Of a DNA stretch of 16,023 nt, positions 7,486-14,404 are shown in pieces. The notes beneath the pieces were generated by a model. That model worked only from the letters and a program-made list of their open reading frames with translations. It had not been told where the DNA came from and ran no database searches. Each line of letters begins with the position of its first letter. Positions within the stretch are counted from its first letter, which is position 1. Both the position numbers and the translations under genes were made by a program. The DNA comes from Rhodobiaceae bacterium UBA7378 (GTDB lineage Bacteria; Pseudomonadota; Alphaproteobacteria; RS24): positions 1-16,023 of the forward strand of contig DKNW01000028.1 in the NCBI GenBank assembly GCA_002469805.1. Reading direction: 5' to 3'.

Positions 7486-8238
7486 TCAAGACATGTTGTC
7501 CATATATTCACGGATGCTTTTTGCCAGCGCATCAAGCTCAGCATCTGGCATACCATGGGCTGTAAGGTGCGCGCATAAGGAGAACACGTAATCGGCATTT
7601 TTTCCGATCGGCCCTTCGGCGCGCGCAATGCGCGCAATCAGCTCGGCATTATCGGGCTGCCCGACATAGCGCGGGCTATCACGATTGACGATGAAGGTAA
7701 TCGCGCGTTGCGGGCCTTCGGAGGTCTGTACGTCGGTCCAAATGCTGCGATATCCGGTGCCGAGCATTTCGCGCCGCCATAAAATGCGCGTTTCGCTGTC
7801 AATTTTATCGGCCCGGATGCGATGAATAACCCCGTGACAGGTACCACCATCTTCTAGCGCCAGCATGTAGCCCGGCGCATCCATGGTGCCGCGGCCGATG
7901 ACGAGGCTGAGGCAAAACGCCCGATGGTACCCTTCAAGGTTGGCGGCGCGTGTTTCCTCAATGAGGCAGGCTGGATTCCAGATCAGGGAGCCATAGCCAA
8001 AGACCCATAAATCTTGACCAGCATCATGTGCTTTTAACAGCGCAACACGGTCTGCCTCGCGGTCTTCGTCGCTCCGAAATTCGAAGTTACCGTCCTGAGC
8101 TTGCGAGACGTCGCGCATAAAGCCGACAAAGTCTTCCGTAAACATATCGCGCGTCAACTGGCCGTTTGTAGGCAGGGCAACGCCTCGATTGCGCGCGAGG
8201 GCCTGTGTCGTCTTAGGATCAGACGATTTTTGAGTCAC
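7486..8238 (-). CDS. chaC: ChaC-like gamma-glutamylcyclotransferase
   Basis: A 250-residue protein of the ChaC family, which acts on glutathione to release 5-oxoproline and Cys-Gly in the cytoplasm. The substrate-binding loop VFGYGSLIW (79-87) and the likely catalytic Glu157 in LWRREM are present, as are the GYHRAF (103-108) and CHGVIHRI segments typical of the family. Residues 1-75 form a polar N-terminal extension of unclear role, in line with other long bacterial ChaC proteins. The start is a GTG with a purine-rich GGGGGA very close (three bases), overlapping the acyl-CoA synthetase end by 20 bases; a later ATG at 8145 lacks a ribosome site. Translation is probably coupled to the upstream gene. 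Glutathione specificity is inferred from the family. Confidence 0.85.
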   Translation of the reverse strand: MTQKSSDPKTTQALARNRGVALPTNGQLTRDMFTEDFVGFMRDVSQAQDGNFEFRSDEDREADRVALLKAHDAGQDLWVFGYGSLIWNPACLIEETRAANLEGYHRAFCLSLVIGRGTMDAPGYMLALEDGGTCHGVIHRIRADKIDSETRILWRREMLGTGYRSIWTDVQTSEGPQRAITFIVNRDSPRYVGQPDNAELIARIARAEGPIGKNADYVFSLCAHLTAHGMPDAELDALAKSIREYMDNMS

Positions 8239-9778
8239 TCTTCCCCCAATACCGGTCGCGCACGAGACGCTTATACAATTTACCTGTCGGATGGCGCGGT
8301 AACTCTTTGTCGAAATCTACCGATCGTGGGCATTTGATTGCCGATAATTGTTCGCGGCAAAATTCAATCAGTTCGGCCTCAAGTTCTGGTCCAGATTGTG
8401 ACCAGTCAAGTGGCTGGACGACGGCTTTGACTTCCTCGCCAAAATCTTCATTCGGCACGCCGATAACGGCAACATCGGCGACTTTCGGATGCGTGACCAA
8501 AACATTTTCGGCTTCCTGCGGATAAATATTCACGCCGCCCGAAATAATCATAAATGCCTTGCGGTCGGTCAGGTACAAAAAGCCGTCGGCATCCAGACGC
8601 CCGACATCGCCTAATGTCGACCAGTGTTTGTGGACGGGGTGCCGGCTTTCGGAAGTTTTCTTCGGGTCATTGTAATATTCAAAGCTGACCACATCGGCGT
8701 CTGGGGCTTCAAAGAAAATAGTACCGGCTTCGCCCACCGGCAATTCATTGCCCTCATCGTCGCAAATATGAATGATGCCCAATAAAGCACTACCGACCGA
8801 TCCTTCATGGGCTAGCCATTGCTCTGAATCGATAGCGGTAAAGCCATTGCCTTCACTGCCCGCATAATATTCATAAATTACCGGCCCCCACCATTCGATC
8901 ATCTGGTGCTTGATCGGTATCGGGCACGGCGCAGCGGCGTGGATGGCCGTTGTCATGGACGATAAATCATATTTGGTGCGCACGTCTTCGGGCAATTTCA
9001 GCATGCGCACAAACATGGTCGGCACCCATTGGCTGTGCGAAATCTTGTGCTTCTCAATCAGCTCCAGCGCAGCTTCGGGATCAAAGTTTTCCATGACCAC
9101 ACATGTGCCGCCTAGTTGCTGTACCGCCATGTTATAGCGCAAGGGTGCCGCGTGATAGAGCGGGGCAGGTGACAGATATGTGGTTTTCTCGTCAAACTGG
9201 TAAACCAAGCTGACAAGGGAAATCAGTGCGTCTGGGCTATCAATGGCATCGCCGGGTAGCGGGCGTCTTATACCTTTTGGCCGACCCGTCGTGCCGGAAG
9301 AATATAGCATATCGAGGCCTCGGCTTTCATCGTCAATAGGCGTCATCGGCTGGGCATCACGCAAGGGGAGATAATCCTCATAGCCGCCAATCGCGCCGTT
9401 CACCATGATCATCGCATCAAGCGTTGGTAAAATAGGCACAAGTTCGCCTGCAACGTCCTTCACGACATCGGAGGTAAAGAATGCTCTGGCCTGGCAGTCA
9501 CGCACAATATAGTCAACTTCTGGCGCTGTCAGGCGATAAGAAATGCAGGTGAAATAGAGACCGGCGCGTTGCGCAGCCCAGCAAATTTCAAAATAATGCG
9601 GGTTGTTTTCCATGTATACCGCAATGCCATCACCCTGCTTCAAGCCGCGTGCGCGAAGTAGGTGAGCGATCTGATTAGAGCGCTCGTCAAGCTGTTTATA
9701 TGTAACAACTTCCCCCGATGCGGCCATGATATAGGCCGGTTTATCAGGATTGCTGGCTGCGTGAATATACGGATGCAT
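8219..9778 (-). CDS. Acyl-CoA synthetase (AMP-forming, ANL superfamily)
   Basis: A 519-residue acyl-adenylate-forming ligase that activates a carboxylic acid to its CoA thioester using ATP. The P-loop YSSGTTGRPKG (159-169) and the YEYYAGSEG motif (302-310) are present. So are Asp391 in LGDVGRLD, Arg406 in LTDRKAFMIISGG and the C-terminal catalytic Lys500 in PTGK. Length and motif order are normal. It most resembles the broad FadD-like/medium- and long-chain group, but the acid it uses cannot be told. It heads the minus-strand run, with AGGGGG ten bases before the ATG, and is divergent from the crotonase gene 95 bases away. With the MaoC gene two positions downstream, it suggests a short acid-activation and beta-oxidation set. 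Confidence 0.88.
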   Translation of the reverse strand: MHPYIHAASNPDKPAYIMAASGEVVTYKQLDERSNQIAHLLRARGLKQGDGIAVYMENNPHYFEICWAAQRAGLYFTCISYRLTAPEVDYIVRDCQARAFFTSDVVKDVAGELVPILPTLDAMIMVNGAIGGYEDYLPLRDAQPMTPIDDESRGLDMLYSSGTTGRPKGIRRPLPGDAIDSPDALISLVSLVYQFDEKTTYLSPAPLYHAAPLRYNMAVQQLGGTCVVMENFDPEAALELIEKHKISHSQWVPTMFVRMLKLPEDVRTKYDLSSMTTAIHAAAPCPIPIKHQMIEWWGPVIYEYYAGSEGNGFTAIDSEQWLAHEGSVGSALLGIIHICDDEGNELPVGEAGTIFFEAPDADVVSFEYYNDPKKTSESRHPVHKHWSTLGDVGRLDADGFLYLTDRKAFMIISGGVNIYPQEAENVLVTHPKVADVAVIGVPNEDFGEEVKAVVQPLDWSQSGPELEAELIEFCREQLSAIKCPRSVDFDKELPRHPTGKLYKRLVRDRYWGKSDSKIV

Positions 9779-9873
9779 GTGAAACTGTCCCCCTACTTAG
9801 TAAATCTCAGCTTGAAGAAACTATAGAGATATGGAAATTTTGAGCAAGTCCATGCAGCTTTAGGGAGACAAAA
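9779..9873. promoter_or_regulatory. Divergent intergenic region between acyl-CoA synthetase and crotonase genes
   Basis: These 95 bases separate two divergent genes and must hold the promoter of each unless transcription starts further in. Ribosome sites are visible on both sides: AGGGGG for the minus gene (9789-9794) and AGGGAG for the plus gene just before 9874. The middle is AT-rich, but I could not find a -35/-10 pair with good spacing. A shared operator is plausible, but no clear inverted repeat was seen. Confidence 0.4.
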
Positions 9874-10788
9874 ATGGCGACTTACCAGACGATCGAAACA
9901 CAAAAAGAAAGCGACGGCCTTCTGGTCATAACTCTGTCGCGCCCAGAAGCCATGAACGCGTTCAATGCGCGCATGATGCACGAGATGGTGGATGCACTTG
10001 ATGATGCCGACAATGATGACGCAGTGCGGGCAATTATAATTACCGGTGCCGGTGAGCGCGCCTTCTGCGCGGGTGCAGACCTTTCCGAGGGGGACAAGAC
10101 ATTTGATTATGCCCAGCGTCAAGACGATGCGGCGCGACGTTCGGCGGTGAATGATGATGGGTCTATAGACTGGAATAGCGATGCGCTACGCGATTCAGGC
10201 GGGATGCTGACCTTGCGCCTATTTAACTCTATCAAGCCAATTATCGGCGCGATTAACGGTGCGGCCGTCGGCATAGGGGCAACCATGTTGCTGCCGATGG
10301 ATGTGCGAATTGCGTCGGAAAATGCGCGCTTTGGTTTTGTGTTTGCACGCCGCGGTATTGTGCCCGAAGCGTGTTCAAGCTGGTTCTTGCCGCGCATTGT
10401 TGGTATCTCGCAAGCGCTTCAATGGTGCTATACGGGAGAGGTGTTTCCGGCTGCGGAAGCTCTGCGGGGCGGCTTGGTAAGCGAAGTTGTACCGCAAGCC
10501 GATCTGCTCGACCGCGCCCGCGAGATCGCGCGCGCCATGACCCAGATGAGTGCGCCAGTGTCGGTGTCGCTGACGCGGCAAATGCTGTGGCGCATGTTGG
10601 GTGCCGAACATCCGATGGAAGCCCACCGTGTCGACAGCCGTGCTGTTTATGGGCGTGGCCGCCAAAGCGATGCGAAGGAAGGGGTGAACTCGTTTCTCGA
10701 AAAACGCGCACCGGAATTTACTGATAGCCCAAGCGCGGATATGCCCGCGTTTTATCCGTGGTGGGACGAACCGAAATTCAACCAGTGA
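9874..10788 (+). CDS. Enoyl-CoA hydratase/isomerase (crotonase family)
   Basis: A 304-residue crotonase, expected to act on an acyl-CoA in the cytoplasm, most likely as enoyl-CoA hydratase. The oxyanion-hole segments are AFCAGAD (63-69) and GAAVGIG (129-135). Glu165 in GIVPEA matches one of the two catalytic glutamates of true hydratases. The other (at the GAAVGIG segment) is not evident, so the hydratase activity is not certain and an isomerase or other crotonase reaction remains possible. It is about 40 residues longer than the usual 260. The extra length lies mainly in residues 72-110, an acidic, polar insertion. AGGGAG lies just before the ATG. It is divergent from the acyl-CoA synthetase and converges with the MFS gene four bases from its stop. 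Confidence 0.87.
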   Translation: MATYQTIETQKESDGLLVITLSRPEAMNAFNARMMHEMVDALDDADNDDAVRAIIITGAGERAFCAGADLSEGDKTFDYAQRQDDAARRSAVNDDGSIDWNSDALRDSGGMLTLRLFNSIKPIIGAINGAAVGIGATMLLPMDVRIASENARFGFVFARRGIVPEACSSWFLPRIVGISQALQWCYTGEVFPAAEALRGGLVSEVVPQADLLDRAREIARAMTQMSAPVSVSLTRQMLWRMLGAEHPMEAHRVDSRAVYGRGRQSDAKEGVNSFLEKRAPEFTDSPSADMPAFYPWWDEPKFNQ

Positions 10789-10792
10789 CGAT

Positions 10793-12028
10793 TTAGGTTT
10801 CGCTCGGGTGACGCCGGATCTGCATGACCGGCGTGCGCAGAATAAACCAGATGGTGAAAACAAACATCATCGCGGCGAAAATGCCCGTCGCCTGTTGTGG
10901 ACCAACCCGTTCGGCTGTGAGGCCGGTGAGAATGGCTCCGATCGGTGCTGCGCCCAGAAAGCCTAAGTTATAAAGTGCCAGAACGCGCGCGCGCGCATGT
11001 TCCGGGGCTTCGATTTGCACGACCGTCCGGCCCATTGCCATGTTCACGCCAGCGGCCAAACCCCAGCCTGTTACCAAAACGCATAGCGTGGCGAAATTCG
11101 GCGCGAAGACAACGAGGATGAGGGCCACCGAACCAGCGATTTGCGCCAGCGCCATGGCGCGGCCACGTCGTTCAATTGGCCGACGACGTAAGAGCAAAAG
11201 CGAGGTGCAGATTGTGCCGCCCCAAAAGCAAAAACTCAAAACGCTGATCTCTAACTGCCCGCCGCCAAACACATTTCGCACGATGAGCGGCAGGGCGACC
11301 ATGAATATGCCGATGAAAAAGATGCCGACCGAAACGGTCGACATGATGACGGGATAAAGTTTTGGCGATTGGATAACGGCGTCTAGCCCGGTGCGCCAGC
11401 CGCGATCCGGTATTTCAGGGCTGGCTATAATTTCCTTAGGCGGCAGCGATGGCAAAGCGAGCGCGCAAGCAAGGCCAAATACCATGACCGCAACTTGCAA
11501 GGCCAGCAACGCCCATGGACCGGCAACCGGCGCGGCCAATCCGGCGAGCATGAAGCCGATAAGCTGCGCCGCAAATTGGGTTATCAAAGCCATCATCACG
11601 GCACTTTGCACACCAGCACGCGTGACGCGCATCAACAGCGCATCCCGTGTGGGTGCTGAGAAAGAGGAAATGACACCGCTGATCAGCCCATAGGCGACAA
11701 GGTGCCAATATTCCAAGTTTGATGTCCAAACCAGCCAGCCCAGCACCATGGGCGGCAATGTGGCGATCACGTGGATGTTCACCAGCATTGTGCGCCCGTT
11801 TGTCCGGTCGGCCAGCGATCCAGCAAACATCAATAGCAGGAGTTGCGGCAGGGCCAGAGACATCTGCACCAGCGCCAGTTTCGTGGCCGAGGTTTCGAGA
11901 TAGATGACCGCCAATGTCGGGATCATGACAAATTGCAACCCCATATTGGCGAACCAACTGGCCACCCCACCCAAATAGGCATTAAAGGGGGTGATCAATC
12001 GTCCGGCGGTCGTTGGCGATTGTGACAC
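10793..12028 (-). CDS. MFS transporter (EntS-like/MFS_3 type)
   Basis: A 411-residue inner-membrane protein with about twelve hydrophobic segments, the normal size for a major facilitator. Motif A of the family is seen after the second helix as GSLADRTNGRT (70-80). The overall pattern resembles the enterobactin-exporter-like MFS_3 group, many members of which are exporters of small molecules. The substrate is unknown. The start is a GTG with AGGAG six bases upstream. A possible -10 box TATAGT lies at 12060-12055 on the minus strand. It lies 95 bases downstream of the marR-like gene on the same strand, so control by that regulator is a reasonable inference. Confidence 0.87.
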   Translation of the reverse strand: MSQSPTTAGRLITPFNAYLGGVASWFANMGLQFVMIPTLAVIYLETSATKLALVQMSLALPQLLLLMFAGSLADRTNGRTMLVNIHVIATLPPMVLGWLVWTSNLEYWHLVAYGLISGVISSFSAPTRDALLMRVTRAGVQSAVMMALITQFAAQLIGFMLAGLAAPVAGPWALLALQVAVMVFGLACALALPSLPPKEIIASPEIPDRGWRTGLDAVIQSPKLYPVIMSTVSVGIFFIGIFMVALPLIVRNVFGGGQLEISVLSFCFWGGTICTSLLLLRRRPIERRGRAMALAQIAGSVALILVVFAPNFATLCVLVTGWGLAAGVNMAMGRTVVQIEAPEHARARVLALYNLGFLGAAPIGAILTGLTAERVGPQQATGIFAAMMFVFTIWFILRTPVMQIRRHPSET

Positions 12029-12054
12029 TGGCCTCTCCTGTAAAATGATGCCGG

Positions 12055-12060
12055 ACTATA
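12055..12060 (-). promoter_or_regulatory. Possible -10 box of the MFS gene
   Basis: TATAGT on the minus strand, about 27 bases before the GTG start of the transporter gene, at a position fitting a short leader that includes the AGGAG ribosome site. No acceptable -35 hexamer is found 16-18 bases upstream, so an activator would be needed or the box is fortuitous. Confidence 0.25.
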
Positions 12061-12074
12061 CAGGCTGGCAGAGG

Positions 12075-12093
12075 ATAAGGCCATTGGCTTTAT
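12075..12093. repeat. Imperfect hairpin between marR-like and MFS genes
   Basis: ATAAGGCC-ATT-GGCTTTAT forms an 8-bp stem with one mismatch around a 3-base loop, in the 95-base gap after the marR-like gene. There is no T-run after it on the minus strand, so it is at best a weak attenuator or processing site. The short loop and the mismatch keep this tentative. Confidence 0.25.
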
Positions 12094-12123
12094 GGCGCGC
12101 GCTTTTTTGAGCGGATCTGGGCT

Positions 12124-12600
12124 TTATACAGGGTCTTTGACGCGTGCAGACTGATTGCGTACTTTTTGAATATGCGGCCAGAATTTCTTGGCAAAATCAT
12201 TAACTGCCTGTTTCATGGCCGGGGTCGGCACATAAAGCTCCGAACGTCCAATGCGCTGATTGGGTTCGATATAGCCTAGCTTTTCAAATCGCTGAAGCGA
12301 AGCGCGAACTGTGCCATAGGCGCGGCCCGTAATCTCGACGATATTTTTGGTAACCGTGGCGCGCCCTTCGGCATCGTTTGCCAGCACGACGAAAAGCATG
12401 ATCCAATCTTCGTGATGCGGGGTTACCGTGTTGAACACCTGATTGCCAAAGCGGTAGCCATACAACAATGTGTTGATGAAATCGAGACCGTCGCGGTTCA
12501 AACCCCCAACGGGGCCATCGATTTGTTCGGGAAGTGTAGAAATTTTGGATGAATCCTGAGCAGCGCGTTTGGATAATTTATCATTCTGACGTCGGGCCAT
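12124..12600 (-). CDS. MarR-like winged-helix transcriptional regulator
   Basis: A 158-residue cytoplasmic DNA-binding protein. After a polar N-terminal part (1-35), residues about 60-128 form a winged helix. The recognition region is VTKNIVEITGRAYGTVRASL (83-102), followed by RFEKLGYI and a wing with IGRSELYVPT. This resembles MarR-type HTH domains, but the usual MarR dimerisation helices are not clear, so the subfamily is uncertain. AAGGA lies six bases before ATG 12600, which I chose over an in-frame ATG at 12672 that has no ribosome site. It precedes an MFS gene on the same strand and is divergent from the DnaA-domain-IV-like gene. Control of either or both, and of itself, is plausible but unproven. 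Confidence 0.8.
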   Translation of the reverse strand: MARRQNDKLSKRAAQDSSKISTLPEQIDGPVGGLNRDGLDFINTLLYGYRFGNQVFNTVTPHHEDWIMLFVVLANDAEGRATVTKNIVEITGRAYGTVRASLQRFEKLGYIEPNQRIGRSELYVPTPAMKQAVNDFAKKFWPHIQKVRNQSARVKDPV

Positions 12601-12644
12601 TTGCGATCCTTCTTGTTTTTTTATTTCACAAAATATTATTGCTT

Positions 12645-12656
12645 GCATGTGCATGC
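12645..12656. repeat. Inverted repeat GCATG-TG-CATGC, possible operator
   Basis: Perfect 5-bp arms around a 2-base centre, 45 bases before the start of the marR-like gene. On the minus strand it falls just upstream of the possible -10 TAATAT, that is, in the spacer of the presumed promoter, a usual place for an autorepressor site. The link to the MarR-like protein is inference. Confidence 0.35.
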
Positions 12657-12702
12657 TACCTGCTTTGAACATTAAAAGTACACATAAAATAAGAATAATT
12701 GT

Positions 12703-12731
12703 TTGTGCTTACACATTCGTTAATCTATAAC
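12703..12731 (+). promoter_or_regulatory. Sigma70-like promoter of the DnaA-IV-like/DUF6456 operon
   Basis: A -35 TTGTGC (12703-12708), a 17-base spacer and a -10 TATAAC (12726-12731). The predicted start is near 12738, leaving a leader of about 86 bases. The inverted repeat TGTG-CTTA-CACA (12704-12715) overlaps the -35 box, so a bound protein would be expected to block it. This is a pattern match only. Confidence 0.45.
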
Positions 12732-12823
12732 TATATGAATATATTGATTTAATTAATGCAACTGCCCGTTCAGTACTTTGAAATCAATAATTGGTGGCAA
12801 TCAATAACAAAAAAGTGAATGTT

Positions 12824-13285
12824 ATGCCCATAGAACCAATCAAAAGTCGCAAGCACGCATTATCGAAAATGTCAGCTGATCCTGAGGACTGGTCACATTT
12901 CCTCACATTGAGCCGCCTGCGTTTAGTATCCAGCTTTGTAAATTGTACTTTTCTCACCCGCGAAGCTCATATTCTGAGTGCAAGTCGCGGGCGCCGCCAA
13001 TTATCAGCAGGTCGCCATACCATGCAGTATCTGGCGCATGTTGTGTTCGGCATCAATTTTACGCAGCTTGGCAAGCTGACGGCACGCGATCGAACGAGCG
13101 TTGCCAATGGTTGTCGGCGTATAGAAGATATGCGCGATGATCCAGTTGCTGACAAAGCTCTGTTTTTTTCTGAACTCGCCTTGAGCGAGATGGATAATCA
13201 GATGCACCGCCAGCACATTCAGAGCCAACAAATTCAAGATCAGGCTCGGAGTATTTTCAAAGGGGCCGGTTTTGACGCCGGGTGA
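12824..13285 (+). CDS. Stand-alone DnaA domain-IV-like helix-turn-helix protein
   Basis: A 153-residue protein resembling only the C-terminal DNA-binding domain of DnaA. Residues about 64-103 match the domain-IV pattern: R-x2-MQYLAHVVFGINFTQLG, then ARDRTSV, then the C-terminal helix with RRIED. No Walker motifs or AAA+ domain are present, so it cannot be a replication initiator itself. Canonical DnaA reads DHTT at the box-contacting helix; here it is D89-R-T-S92, so any DNA site may differ. Residues 1-55 and 120-153 are unassigned; the last part is Gln-rich. ATG 12824 has a weak AGTGA ribosome site; GTG 12815 or TTG 12791 are alternatives. It overlaps the DUF6456 gene by 14 bases. Similar small proteins occur in alphaproteobacteria with no established role. 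Confidence 0.75.
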   Translation: MPIEPIKSRKHALSKMSADPEDWSHFLTLSRLRLVSSFVNCTFLTREAHILSASRGRRQLSAGRHTMQYLAHVVFGINFTQLGKLTARDRTSVANGCRRIEDMRDDPVADKALFFSELALSEMDNQMHRQHIQSQQIQDQARSIFKGAGFDAG

Positions 13286-14039
13286 CGCGCAGACGCTGCG
13301 CCGGATCGGTAAGCGTTTTCTGAAATTAGACAGCCGCCTGCGCCCCGACAAAAATGGCGATGGTTTTCAACTTTTTTGCCATAACCGACGATTGGCTGGT
13401 GGTCAGATTTGTGGTGGCACGGTGAAACGCTGGATCGCGTCTGATCTGGTCAGCGAAATGCCCGACAGAGATATTATGTTAAATAAAACCGGTCGTGCAT
13501 GGGTGCGCCGTGACCTAGGCCGCACAATTGACGGTGTCAGGGGCTTTCAGGCCCAGCATCAGGTCCGCGCGGGGCAACAGGCAGATGACGGCAGTACCGT
13601 CCAACGCAATGTTTCCCAAACGGTGCTGGAATGGGTGAAGCTTCGCCCAAGCGGCGCGCGGTTTTCAGTTTCAGATGCTGAATTTGCGGCCGGTATGCAA
13701 CTGCAAAATGATGTTTTTGCGGCGCAATATACATCGCGCATGGGCATGGATTGGTCGCGCCCTGATTACGTGGATGGCGGCGGGCATCGCGAACCTAATT
13801 TCTATGCTGTCGACGCGCGCAGGCGCGTCCAAAAAGCGTTGTATTATGTCGGCCCAGGGCTGTCGCATATGGTTTTGGACATGTGCTGTGAATTGCGCGG
13901 GGTGGAGGAAAATGAAAAACTTTTCGATCTACCACGTCGGTCGAGCCGGCTTGTACTCAAGCTGGGGCTGTCACGGCTTTCAGTGTTTTATGGGCTTCAG
14001 TCGCCAAGCGCAGCGGCCGCGTCGTTTCGGATACGCTGA
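13272..14039 (+). CDS. DUF6456 protein with N-terminal winged-helix-like region
   Basis: A 255-residue protein. Residues about 5-80 look like a winged helix: a helix pair, then TVKRWIASDLV and a wing-like stretch ending LNKTGRAWVRRDLG. This matches the 'end of helix, TPAGRAWLRR' layout usual before DUF6456. The C-terminal half is DUF6456: FSVSDAEFAAGMQLQNDVFA (131-150), YAVDARRRVQKAL (178-190), YYVGPGLSHMVLDMCCELRG (191-210), and LPRRSSRLVLKLGLSRLSVFYG (220-241). No catalytic motif is visible. The start must be a TTG at 13272, preceded by AGGGG six bases upstream and inside the upstream gene, so the two are translated together. Function is unknown; a DNA-binding or regulatory role is inferred from the winged helix and its partner. 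Its 3' end overlaps sufE by 43 bases. Confidence 0.75.
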   Translation: MTPGDAQTLRRIGKRFLKLDSRLRPDKNGDGFQLFCHNRRLAGGQICGGTVKRWIASDLVSEMPDRDIMLNKTGRAWVRRDLGRTIDGVRGFQAQHQVRAGQQADDGSTVQRNVSQTVLEWVKLRPSGARFSVSDAEFAAGMQLQNDVFAAQYTSRMGMDWSRPDYVDGGGHREPNFYAVDARRRVQKALYYVGPGLSHMVLDMCCELRGVEENEKLFDLPRRSSRLVLKLGLSRLSVFYGLQSPSAAAASFRIR

Positions 14040-14404
14040 ACCATGGAATAAAATCCGTTTGAACGCTGTGGGGTCAGATGCTCACCAAGGCCGAGTTGTT
14101 CAAATGCGTCGCGCGCATCTATTGCTAAAATGTCAGCCGCCGATCGATTTGAATAAAGGTCGAGCAGAATAGCGACAAGTCCACGCACAATATGGGCGTC
14201 ACTGTCGCCGCGGAAGTTTAACGTGTCGGCTTGACGTTCGGTTACGAGCCAGACTTGGCTAACGCATCCGGGTACTTTATTGGCGTCGCCGTGCTCGTCC
14301 GCGCTGAGCGGTGCGAGATTATTGCCTAATTCAATGATGTATTTGTACCGGTCTTCCCAATCATCGAAAAGCTCGAAATCTGCCAGTAGGTTTTCCAAAG
14401 ACAT
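13997..14404 (-). CDS. sufE: SufE-family sulfur acceptor
   Basis: A 135-residue SufE protein, which accepts persulfide sulfur from the cysteine desulfurase SufS and passes it to the SufBCD scaffold for iron-sulfur cluster assembly in the cytoplasm. The active cysteine is C47 in KVPGCVSQVWL, the family hallmark. The WEDRYKYIIELG (16-27) and HIVRGLVAILLDLYS (71-85) segments also match. AAGGGA lies six bases before ATG 14404; an in-frame ATG at 14512 would add 36 residues of low-complexity basic sequence and is rejected. It is not next to other suf genes here, which is common in alphaproteobacteria. Its last 43 bases are shared, in the opposite direction, with the DUF6456 gene end. Confidence 0.93.
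   Translation of the reverse strand: MSLENLLADFELFDDWEDRYKYIIELGNNLAPLSADEHGDANKVPGCVSQVWLVTERQADTLNFRGDSDAHIVRGLVAILLDLYSNRSAADILAIDARDAFEQLGLGEHLTPQRSNGFYSMVQRIRNDAAAALGD

Larger units (their letters stand above)
12601..12823. promoter_or_regulatory. AT-rich divergent regulatory region
   Basis: About 223 bases, clearly richer in A and T than the genes on both sides, between the marR-like gene (minus) and the DnaA-domain-IV-like gene (plus). It contains GCATG-TG-CATGC (12645-12656), TGTG-CTTA-CACA (12704-12715) and the palindrome TTAATTAA (12749-12756). It also contains a TAATAT that could serve as -10 for the marR-like gene, and a sigma70-like promoter for the plus gene. No DnaA box of the TTATCCACA type was recognised. 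The layout fits a shared control region; which protein binds is unknown. Confidence 0.5.

Noticed and set aside
7434..7637. N-terminal extension of the MaoC gene
   Set aside because: The added 68 residues cross the ChaC-like gene end, show no hot-dog pattern, and a strong ribosome site sits exactly before the ATG at 7433.
9793..10122. Open frame on the minus strand across the crotonase start
   Set aside because: It lies opposite the well-supported crotonase gene and the promoter region, has no family likeness and no convincing ribosome site.
12094..12107. GC-rich stretch followed by six T as a terminator
   Set aside because: It would act only on plus-strand transcription, where no gene ends nearby, and the GCGCGC run gives no hairpin with a usable loop.
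12601..12823. Replication origin next to a DnaA-like gene
   Set aside because: The region is AT-rich, but no TTATCCACA-type boxes were found, the gene lacks the DnaA ATPase, and typical origin neighbours are absent.
13675..14172. 165-codon plus-strand frame overlapping the DUF6456 and sufE genes
   Set aside because: It is a shifted reading of the DUF6456 gene, continuing antisense into sufE; composition and lack of any family pattern mark it as a shadow.
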